From positions 220,598 to 284,597 of the forward strand of contig VZRZ01001926.1 of the NCBI GenBank assembly GCA_013398175.1: a stretch of DNA of 64,000 nucleotides, given 5' to 3'. The notes below the pieces were generated by a model. That model saw only the letters and a list, made by a program, of their open reading frames with translations. It was not told where the DNA came from and did not search any database. This document shows, in pieces, positions 12,101-24,100 of the stretch; positions within the stretch are counted from its first letter, which is position 1, and every line of letters begins with the position of its first letter. Origin of the DNA: Climacteris rufus (lineage: Eukaryota; Chordata; Aves; Passeriformes; Climacteridae). The translations under genes and the position numbers were made by a program.

Positions 12101-15100
12101 GTTTTATATATAACTGCAGAATGAGTAACAATTTCTGGGAAATGTCACTTTGCAGCATCCCTGGCTCTGCAGTCTGTGCCTATGACATGCTTGACATTGC
12201 CAGTGTATTTACTGGGAGATTCAAAGAACAAAAATCTCCAGATTCCACATGGACACCAGTTCCTGATGAACGAGTGCCCAAGCCCAGGTATGTTTCATGT
12301 ATAGTGATATTGTTCCGTTCCTTCATGCATGCTACAGAGTATTTTGATAATTTGAACAGACTTGTAAAGTGCAGATACAAGTAAACATGTTGAAACAGTA
12401 AACTAAAAGTTGAGTTGAATTTGGGTCTGAACTATGCAATTGAGAATTTTTTCCACTTAAACAAGATTTGTGTAACATAAATCAGGCCAGCATCAGATCC
12501 ACGTGGTCAGAATATCACATTCCAAATTGGTTCAGTAATGGATATATCTCATTACAAAGTCTGCATCACTTCTGCAGTTTGCTATTCTATGATTAACATA
12601 CAATTTAAGTGCCATAGTGGATGCATTATGGAGAGAAAAAAAAGCATTCCACCAAACTGGAGATTCAGTTTACATCATTCCTCCTGTGAGTTGTTTTCTC
12701 TGCTTCCACTTCCTTTGTGTTTGCATGCATCTCCTTACTACATTTTCTTCATATTTTTTACAAGTACCATTTTATACAAGTTCCTATTGACAGACACTCA
12801 TTAACTCATTTATACCAATGGCATTTTGCTCTGAGATATTGATATGCATATAGATAAATCAAATTCATTTATCTCAGTTAAGCTCCACTGCTGTAATGCA
12901 GGTTTTACATTGCTTGTGATATCTTCAAAAATGTAAGAAGAAAAAAACATCTGAAGTACTCTGTAAAGTGTTGAGCACGACAATATAAGAAGGATCTAAA
13001 GCTATTAGGGAGTGTCCAAAGGAAGACTACAAAGATGGTGAAGGGCTTAGAGGGAAAACCATATGAGGAGTGGCTGAGACCACTTGGCTTGTTCAGCCTG
13101 GAGAAGAGGAGACTGAGAGGAGACCTCATTGCAGTCTACAACTTCCTCATGACGGGAAGAGGACGGACAGGCAGTGATTTCTTCTCTGTGGTGACCTGTG
13201 ACAGGGCCCAAGAGAATGGAAGAAATTGTGTCAGGGAAGATTTAGGCTGGATATTAGAAAAGGGTTCTTCACCCATACTGTGGTCGGGCACTGTAACAGG
13301 CTCCCCAGAGAAGTGGTGGCAGCACCAGCTTGACAGAGATCAAGAAGCATTTGGACAATGCTCTCAAGCACATGAGATGTTGTGTACGGGGCCAGGAGCT
13401 GGACTTCAGTGTTTCTTGTAGGTCAGTTTCAGCTCAGAATATTCTATCATTCTATGAAGCTCCATGTGGCAACTGAGCTTCTGTCTAATCCAAATTTAGC
13501 CCATCATATTTTGAGTTTGCCAAGTGTAGTATTCCTGTGCTGTCTTTATTCTGAAGTTGTCACTCAAGAGAAGAGCCTGGAGGTGACTGGAAAATCTGGT
13601 AAATTCTGTATCTGTTTTCAGTCTGAGCCTTAGTAATGCAGCTTCTAGCCATGTTGCAGGATTTTCTTCTCCATTTTGCAGTGTTTCAAACAAGTTGTTG
13701 ACATGATGGTCTGCCTTGGGAGTTCAAGGCTGCATGAGGGCTCCAAGGTCATTTGTTTGGACCTTACTGAGCTATATTGTCTGTGAAGGAGAATAGGAGA
13801 AGTAAAAATCACTTACAGGGGGAAAAAGGAAGAGAAAGTTGAATTATAAGTTTGGGATGAGCCAATAGCAGGCTAACAGTTGTGATGAAGATAGGATAAT
13901 ACTGCTCTTTCTAAGCTGGAAGAAGATAACATGAAGTGAATTGTAAAAACTGTTTCACATAACATTTTACCGTCAATCCACTTAATAGAAATAATCATTA
14001 TTTCTAACTCATGTTTAACTACGTGAGAGGCACCTTTGAAATAAGGTCATTTTTATTTGGGTATCTCAGTATGGTGCAGAAACATTACTGCCCCTATTGA
14101 TCCTAACATCTCTCAGAAACCTTACCAGAGCCTTTCAGGGGCATTGCTTCCTTGTTTGGCCAGAGAGCAGGTTTACTTGTTTTTATGTTTACTCAACCAG
14201 TTTTGAGATTAAAACTGGATTAATCCAATCATGCTATTAGGATTTAAGAGTAAATAGTCCTCTACATTAGATATACAGAAACTGTAGACACCACAGTGCC
14301 AGAAGGTGTAGGCTGCTCCCTCGAATTCTCTGGGAATATTGCCTCATGGGTCAAGGCCCCTGCAAGGACCTAGGAAAGCAGTGATGCCCCTGGTTTCTCC
14401 TTCTCTCTGTCTATTGCTAGTCCACATGCAATTATAAGGCAACCAAAATATTTTGGCTGCGAAGACACAAGATCACATAGTGTCTACATGTGGGAACAAA
14501 CTTGTGCGACAGAGCTAGTTCCTTCAAGTCCTATGCTACCTTCACACACAAGATTTATTTACCTAATGTTTGAATATTTGTCTAAATCTGAGCAACACAG
14601 ATGATAGGACCAGTCCTGTATTTAGTTCAAGTTGACATTACTCTTGATGTCAGTCACTTTACCCACATCAGAGTAGATGAAAATTGGATGCTGCAGTGTG
14701 TTTTTGAGTGAATGGTCCATCTTTCATCTTCCCATCTCTCAGTGGCTCAAAGATTTGAAGAATCATAATGCCCTAGAAAATGGGATCAAATGGACCTTTT
14801 ATTGGAGGAAATTACCTGCACAATACTAACAAGAAAATATTTTAATGCTTCCTTAGAGAGATGGCCTGTCCAGGCAAGAAAATTAAGCTACCTCTTAGGA
14901 ACAGGGTAGATTTTAGAAATAAGGTGAGCAGATTTGCATTTAAGTTGTCAAAGAATGATAGATAATATTTCAGTGAAAGTCCTCAATATGATACCTTTCT
15001 TAAGTCATCTCATCCAAACTGAACAAAGGGTGAAACCAACGTTTACCAATGTTTACCAATGGGTGCTATTACGTTTGTCTTCTCCAGTAGTCTGTTTTCC

Positions 15101-18100
15101 ACCAGAAGGGACTGAAAGTGGCGTTCATTCACACGTGTTAAAAAAAAATTAACTTCATTCTATATTTTAGGGACTGATTTTATTCCAACAAAGAGCCGTC
15201 AACTAGGCAAGTTACAGATCAGAAAACACCTAAGCCAGTGTGCAGCATCAAGCCAAATGCACACATGCAGTGATTACATTCCACATGAGTGGAAAAATTA
15301 CAAGCTGTGTGTGTAATACTCCTGATGAAGAAATGTCTTTGTGCTCTGAAGTGGCATGTGAAGTCTCCTTGAATGGAGGATAGAGAAGGATTTTAGGCTT
15401 CTCTTGAGGAGCTAAACAAGCCCACTACACTTCTCAATCCTCCTCCACGTTAAACTCTTATAAAGCACATCACATTTCAATAAGAGCCTCATCACAAAAG
15501 GAGGTTTACCCTTGATGTCAAATAAGTTTTCTGGCTTTGCTCTCTTGCTTTATATAGGCCTGGTTGCTGTGCTGGCTCTACGTCATTAGAAAAATATGGA
15601 ACATCGAATGAGTTCCCAGATGATACTCTGAACTTCATCAAAACACATCCACTGATGGACGAGGCTGTACCTTCCATTGTTAATCGACCCTGGTTCCTGA
15701 GAACAATGGTCAGGTACGTAGCACCAAGTGAACTCTTGTCCTCATTTTAGCTGTCAAGTTGTGCCAATAGGCTTGCTCCAAATATTCTCCATCTCTGTAA
15801 ATGTCCTTGATGTCCTGGGCATGAATCTAGGAATGGTGGCAGATCTGAGCAGATGCTGCGGAACATCTTGAGCAGCTTTCAAAGTAGGAAGGATCCTCAG
15901 TCCTTTCCCATTATGCTGTGCTGAAACAGGATGTTGGAAAAAATGCCATGCAGGGAAGGATGACCCACCTCTTGGCTTATGAGGCAGTGTTTGAGATGGT
16001 TCTGTAAAAACTTTGGACAAGGATCAGCAGACAACCCAGGAATATGTACACAGGATACAAACACATCTGCCAGGATATGTTCACAGGATATGTAGATGTC
16101 TGTCAGGTTATATACTGGTAAGCTTTAATGTTTGCAGAAGTGTATAGGCAGAAGTAATCGCATAATCTGTATCCTTTCTATGGCAACAAGAAAAAATAAT
16201 AACAGATTTGAACAAAGGCTCATGAATCAGCAAGTGTTAAATACACCATCCCCTTCCTATCAAAATACGTTCCCACTCTCTGCTGTGGTCACTATACTAC
16301 TTATCTACCCTCCAGCTGTGAACAGAATAATATGACTAACTTTTGCCATATTTTCCTCTCTTCCTCTGACCAAGAGTAAGAGTATTGTGTTGGGCAGTTA
16401 GCTCTGGAAGGGTATGAATTAGTTTTAGTAATGTATCTTCTGTCAGGCTTTTATGTCAGCTTCTGTACCTCCAGTCAAAGGCGAGTGCAGCAAGCTCACA
16501 GAATGCTTCCCTTTGACAGGCAGTACCAGCTAACTGCTACCAAATCACCAGTATACTTCTTTTCAATAAATTGTGTCATCCCAAGATTTTATATCACCTC
16601 AGCACTGAACTCACTTGGTGGTGGTTGTGGGATTATTTTTAGTGGGGTAAAATGGTGTTTAGTGTCTTATTATTGCACTGGTGCAGCTTTTCCTGACAAA
16701 AAAAAAAAAGTTGAATCTAGTTCAGCTGCTTTTAATATGAGAGAGCTTGAAATTTAAAAAAAGTTCACTGTGCTGATTCTCTATCCCTGTCTGAAGAAAT
16801 TGCCAGGCCTTTGAAAAGATAATTCCTAAAAGCCCTCAGATTATTAACACCCCTTCAGCTTTCTGAATACAGTTCTGCTAGCTGTTGCACACTATTGGAT
16901 ATATGGACATGCAAGCACATGAAAGTTCCCCAGCATCTGGGGAGCCAAACTGGTACAGTCTGTGTTGATTTATAGTTAGACAGAAAAAGTGCTTAAATGT
17001 CTTATATGGTTGCTAGAAGACTGGCATGCACCTATCAGAAATGAGGAAAGTGATTAAATAAGTGTCAATTCTGGGATTAGCTCTGTGATTTATCAGTGAA
17101 AATGCTGTATTACTATTGTAGGTATCGGCTGACCAAAATTGCTGTTGACTCTGCTGCTGGGCCGTATCAGAACTACACTGTGGTTTTCTTGGGGTCAGAG
17201 AAGGGAATCATCGTGAAGTTCTTGGCAAGGACAGGAAACACTGGTTTCCTAAATGACAGCCTTTTCCTGGAGGAGATCAATGTTTACAATCCTGAAAAGT
17301 GTGTATCTGCTTTTTTGTACTCATGTACGGGTGACTTTGAACTTCTGATTTCCCAGGGAATTATTTGTCTCACAGAAAGGGAAGTGGTTAGAGAAGCCAA
17401 GTTTTTTGAGTAATTTTAAATTGTTTAGGGAGGGGATGTCTGCTTATCAGTCTCTACATTGCAATAAGATTTTTTATTTGGTATGTGTAGAAAATAGCCC
17501 ATCCTATGCGCAGCTGATGCATAATTAAAAGTGAAGTTCTGGAAAGGAAGATTAATTTTCTAATCCTATAAAAAACCCTGATTCCTCTCCAAATAACTCA
17601 AAAAGCAGCAAGCTGCTCTCCAAGGGAAATTTTCCACATTTCAGCCTTCCTCAAATGTGCTTGAGCGGGCCTTGAAGTGAGCCATAATCATGCAGAAATT
17701 TCAGCTACTTTGAGTGCTGGAGAGAATAAACACATAAATGAAGGGCCGTTGTCTGGTATGCTGTCTCTCTCCAGTTCTTAACTAGCCCATCCATTTTTAA
17801 TACTTGATTTTATGTCTATCAGTGGTATTAGTGGCTATTGTATGTTCCTTTTCCTCAACTTGTTGAATTCTACCTTTCTTAGGGTCTTTTTTGTGAATTT
17901 TTTTTTTCAGCCTAAGGAATCATTAAGGTTTCCCCTAGTTTCCCAGCAGAGCCCATTTTTAACCTTATCTCACTTCTGTCTAAATCAGATGCAGCTACGA
18001 TGGCATGGAAGACAAGCGGATCATGGGCTTGCAGCTTGACAAGCCCGGCAGCACCCTGTACGTTGCCTTCTCCACCTGTGTCATCAAGGTTCCCCTGGGA

Positions 18101-21100
18101 CGTTGCGAGCGTCACAGCAAATGCAAAAAGTACGTGTTTGCTGGTGGTTGTAAGAGGCCTGCACGGTGGAGAAGCTGGAGCATTCATGAAATGCCTCTTG
18201 TGCTCTTCTTTCTCAAGGGCCTGCATAGCATCCAGAGACCCATACTGCGGATGGGTGAAGGAGAGTGGGGTGTGCACGCAGCTGGCCCTTGGCTCCAAGT
18301 GAGTAAAGGCTCTGGCTGGACGGGCTGTGAAGCTCTGGCAGTGGTGCCAGGCAGTGTTGGGCAAAGCTATTTGAAACATGGTGCTTTTAGGGCAGGAAAA
18401 ACGTGGGAAGTATTTGTTTCTACCTTATTTGCATTCACCTCCAAAATGTCTCACAATTTTTTTTTATGTGAACTGTCAGCTGATTGGTAACTGCTGAAAG
18501 AGGAGGGAGAACAAAATGAAAGAGCTGTACTAAGGTCTGCATATTATTGAAAGGAGAGAACTGGATGGATATGTCTGGACCAGCCTACACTGGAGCCATC
18601 ACAGCTGATTAAAGAGGCAATAGAATCCAAATTAAATTATTGAAGCAATTTGTCCACTGAAAACAAAACCAGTCCTTCTAATTTACTGTGCATTACAAAG
18701 AGGAATCACAGAGCACCATAAGGGCTTAAAACAGATTTAGAGAAGTGCTGGATCTCCCCTTGCATAACTGTAGAATTTAATTATTTTATGATAATGAAAG
18801 TCTGTGAAGGTTACGGGGAGCAAACCCACTTCAGAGCTTGCGTTTCTTCGCACAGGTCATTCCTGGAACTTCTGACACACCTCATGGTTGCCCACTCTGT
18901 GGCAAACAGTTATACTCCCTCAAGGTAGTAGTGGAAGTGTAGCACAGACATCACACAGCCTTGACAGAGGCTGACTCCACTTAACCCTGCTTCTGTACAG
19001 GTCCTTGATATGTAACAGACCAATTACAATCCCTGTGCTTCTATCTTGTTCTTAATTTGCTATTTAATTTCAAATTATTTCATCCACTGGGGATGCTATA
19101 GCTGTATGTGTTTGTATATGCTTTCCTACAAAAGCATGGGCTGTTCCTGATTGGACATTTGTCAGAATAATATTAAAATGCACCTGTGTCCGTTCCAAAA
19201 GTGTTTGAATGTTTTTGAAGTTCCATGGCGAACTTTAGGGGACTTCCATATCTCACTTTTAAAAGCAGCTCCCACTTTCATCAATAAATCCATCAAGACA
19301 GAAGCAGTGCAGCTTACAGTGCTGAAGTCTAAAAGTGAGCAAGGCAGCTCATGTTCAGTCCAGTGCTTAGGAAGGGGGTTCAGATCAGGTGTGAAGATAT
19401 CTGGTGTACTTCTAAGCTAGACAACAGAAAGCAGAGCTGTTAGGTGCCCTCTTGGAGTAGGTGACAGTTGAGCAGGTGTTTTAAGAACATAGAGTTAGAA
19501 GGAATTGTATGCAAGGATAATTACGCCTCAAGGGCAGGATCCTAATGTAGACAAGGGCGTGTATTTGGAAGTTTTCCAAGGTTCTTGTAATTCACCTTTG
19601 ACCATAAAGGAAGCTGGAAGAACAGCTTCAATAGTTATCCAAAATCACACACAGAGGTTAGGAACATAAGCTGAGCATGTCAGCTAGAAAAGCCTGTGAA
19701 TGTTTCCCAGTACAGCCCCTCGAGTTGAAGGGAATACCTTTTCTGGGATGGACCTTATGCTATGCAGCCTCATCCAGTGTCATACTTAAATGATCACTGA
19801 AATGCAGGTTGTCTTCCCCCAGCACAATACCTGCCCAAGGCGTTGGCTTCCTTCTCACACCAAAGTGTCAGAGCACCCAGTCTACTCTGTGCATAAGTTA
19901 AGGTAGGGTTGTACTTGCTCCCAGTAATATCATATATTTAACAGTTTTAAAAATGTAAGTCTGTTTTCTTCCCTTGGTAATAAGGCATGCAGTGAATTTT
20001 TTAAAAGTAGTAATATAAGGACAAAGCATCATCACAAGCCAAGAAATCATTAAGCAATGATGAATACTCAATGTGTATGTTACAATTTTTCAGCCTTTGT
20101 GTGGAATTTCCAAAGAAACAGACAGTTTCATGTCAGGGATTTATTTCAATTGAACATGTGATAATTTCTTTCTGGTTATGCCTATGACTGTTGTTATTCA
20201 CACTGTTTTGTTTCTTTCTATTATTTAGAATGGCATTCGAACAGGACATAGAACGTGGCAATACAGATGGCCTGGGTGACTGCCAAAGTAAGCAAAGCTT
20301 TTGCCTGTCACAGTATCCTTATGAATGTCTCAAATTACCATACCTGTCAGGCATTCTTTTGTAGCAACATAAGCCAAACAGGGACAGCAATGCAGCTAGT
20401 GATGCAGGTTCAGAAGAGCTGTTGTTTAAAGGTGTTTGAGGAAAATAGCCCAATTCTTGTGGTTTTGTACAAACACTCGATTTCAAATTGGTTACATAAT
20501 GAGAAAAGCTCAGCTCTAAAGAGGCTATTGATTACAGCAATGGCATCATTAATTGGGATCATTGTCTTTATTAGCCATAGTGGTTGGGTTGTTTATGTAG
20601 ATGTACAGAAGTGGCTTGGTTTTTTGGTGCAGTCTGTGACTTGGACTACATTCCCATGCAGCACAGTGAGACAGTGAAATTTATCTTCAGTTTTGGATTC
20701 AGATCAAGAAATGATAACTGCTTAGTTTGTGAATTTTAGGGAATTTTATAGAGAGTCTGGACAACCTCTTGGTATTAATGGTCAGGTACTATTGGCACTG
20801 CCTAAGAAATTTTAATGGTAAACGTTAGGTACTGACAGTGTGAGCTGGAAGCTTGAACATGGTTTTGAAACATTTACAGTTTTGTACTGAAATGCTTGAA
20901 AGTGCATAGCTTGCACTGCATGCAAAGAAGCCTTGCACACTGATTTCTGAGCCTTCAGGAATACCAACATTTCTGCTCAGGACAGCTCTTGATTCAGATG
21001 TTCTCACCAAGGCTCATTTAATTCTGAGCTCCAAATATTATTTATAAACCTCATGAAATCAAGACTCGCATTCTTTTCAGTTTAATTTGCATTGATGCAA

Positions 21101-24100
21101 TAAAACTGATGAAACTGAGGAATCAATGTACAGTGAGAGAGCCATTACTTCTGCAATACAGACCAAAATAACAGAGGGCTATACTGTGCCATGGGGTACC
21201 ATGTGGGCCAGCTACTCTGGAGGAAGCCAGAGCCTTCTCATGCTCTCCTTGTGCATCCTTATTCAAAAGCCATTAATTACTGTGATTACTGTGCTTGAAG
21301 GAGTACGAGGATTTCAGCCTCTGCCCTAAGATAGGGTATTATAGACTGTCTCAAAGATTTTTGAAGGAGGTGTACACATAGGCCTCCCCTCTGTTCCCCT
21401 ATAAAATGGGTTAACACCAAAATCAGGTCAGTTCCCAGCTGGTGTATCTTTGGCCTTTTCTGCCAGTTCTGCTCTCCCTGGGCAAATAGGTTAGGCAGGA
21501 GGGGAGTGTACCTTATATCGCTTATATATAAAAGAAGAGTAGGAAATCATTCAGGAACAGCACATTGTGCTCATGGAGAGAGATCTGCTTGTGTGCAGTG
21601 AGCAACAAAGCCCATACCCTGCTTAAATCCCTCTTTGACCCTCAGTGATACATTGAACCTTGACACTGCACAGGGGTAGATTTCATTCCCCCCTAACCCA
21701 GCTCATCTTGTTACTTCATGTGCTCTTGGGTCATGTGAGTTCTGTCCTCATTGACTCACATTGCTGGCTGCATCCCTTGAAATGCCTTGCCTTAGATTAG
21801 GACTTGCAAAGAACGCAGGGAGGACACTGGCCCTCCCGCTAGGTACCCCCTGTACAGAGCTGGTCATGAACACTTTCAAAGCCAGACATTATTTTTGGGT
21901 ATGTCTAAATATTAGTTTTGCCTGGGTCCTTAGTGTACTAGTCACATACTTTTAAATGTCAGCTGAAACATAAATGGTTACTAACAGCAAACTACTTAGA
22001 AAGCAAGAGAGAAATAATGATTTTTCCCCTGTTATTTGTCTTTCAGATTCCTTCGTAGCCCTGAATGGTAAGGAAGTTCTTAGTTTCATTATTTATTGAC
22101 AGCAAATCCATTTTGGAGGAATCACCTTTTACTAAACTTTTAAGTATTTTCATACTTTGCTTATATTTAATGTTTCTTCCCAATTTATTTTGTTCATAGA
22201 CATTTCAACTGCTTCACCTGATCATGAAATGTCTTACTACACAGTGTATGGTCAGTTTATGAGTGCTTTTAAAAATTCTCCCCAAATCCTCGTGTTAGCT
22301 AGTAGTTTCTGTACTCAAATAGTTGTTACCCTATTTTGCTTGTTTTGTCTTGGTTTTGAGGGCCCGATTCACTAATCACAATTAGAATTAAGTCATACCC
22401 CTTGATTTTCAATCCTTCTTTTCTTGTCCTCCCTCAAAACTGTTTCCATTGAATTAAAGTCAGATATAGATTACAAAAGCTTTTCTTTATAGACATCTTG
22501 AACAAAGACAAGTACTGACAAGCTAAGAGAATGTGGTATTCCTCCCAGCGAAGTCAATGGCAAAATTCCATATGGGGTGAGAGCTTCCTTGTGAAATTGT
22601 TTTCAGGCTGTACAATATTAGCAATTCATCAGAACTAGATGAAATTTACCATACGTTTGGCTGAATGTAGCAAGGGATAGGTTAATGTGAAGGTGTGATG
22701 AGCTTTTAATTGATCCTTTCATCTCGTGCCTGCAGAATATGTAAGTATAAAACAGAACCAATAACAGCTCAGTTCAGCAGAATATAAATAACTGGAGGCA
22801 TAGTCGTGCTGTTCAACATTTGTAAAAACACAAGCAAACTCCCCTTGCTATTTATTACTAGAGAATGAAAAATATTCAGGTGAAACTTGTTTGAAAGTAT
22901 GGTAATGAATACCAGTGAGGGGAATGTACAAAATCAAAGGCAAGTTGAGACTTAGTAATATATGAAAGACTCACAGTTTCATCTGCATATACAGTTTATA
23001 CTTTCTTTCATTATAAAATTGCTATATTTCCAATGCACTCTTAAAGAAGAGTAATAATAAAATCCATACTGCTAAATGTAAAGATAAAGAGAATGGTTTT
23101 GGGCATAGTGCTGATGTGCGAGAAATGTTCTAGATTTCATGTTCCTAAGAGAATGCATAGGCTGCAGAGTTATAGCTGTGGTACTGTGGTTCTGGAGTAT
23201 TAGCAGGAACTTTAGTAAAAAGTGATACTTTAATCTGAACAAGAAAGCAGAAAAGTATTTGAAGTAAGCAGCAGAGTGAAAAAAAGGTGAAGTCCTAGAG
23301 AATACAGTTAACAAAAGAGAGTACAATTTACTGTCCAGGCATGTCAAGCCCAAATACAGACTCCATAAATTAACCCAGCTTTTAAAGTAGGGCCCTACAG
23401 ACAGGTGTGATGGAGAAATGCTGACCCAGCATTAACGTAGATTCCTAGTCCCTGTCTTTTAAAGATTATTTGATTGACTCATCTCAGATATGTCCTGATA
23501 ACATGGTCTCTGTGCAAGTCAGCTCCTCTAAGGGTTTAGTTAAAAATATGCATTCTGATGTTCTTGCAGTCAGGCTTTCTTTTCACCTACCATGGCAAAA
23601 TATGAAAGGAAATACGCTGGTCACCTCTACTGATTTTCCACAGCAGGAGTGCAAAAATTCTAGGACGAGGTAGTAAACCAATCTTGGTAAACATGTTCAT
23701 GTTTGCTAACTGTAGTGACTGCTCTGAGTAATTTCTTTTTGTTGAAAAAGTAAAAATTTTATGAGTGGTCTATTTTGATGTTACTGAGTACAGTTTAATG
23801 CAAAAGAAAATGGTATATCATAACAGATTAAGCCTCAGAACCCTGGGATACAGCAGAATTCCAACCGAGCGAATACTCAGGGCTCTTTTGGCTTCAGTGG
23901 GCTAAATATGTCCAAAGTCATCTGAAGCTCCAAAAGAAGTTATAAGGCCTAATTCGCTTTGTTTACTCCACTAAAAATCACACTCGTTCAACAGATTTAC
24001 TGCCAATCTGTAGTGAATGAAAGGAGAACCAAGTCCTTAGTTTTTATATTATTGGCACCAGCCTGAGTTTGGCACATGGACTCTCTTCCTGAGGCAGTCT

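Noticed and set aside
13035..13421. 128-codon open frame as a gene
   Set aside because: It is the eroded end of CR1 ORF2 (LFSLEKRRLRGDL motif) inside a CR1 fragment.
17912..18379. 155-codon minus-strand and 161-codon plus-strand frames
   Set aside because: Both are shadows of exons W9 and W10; the plus frame reads through the 88-nt intron and loses the PSI sequence.
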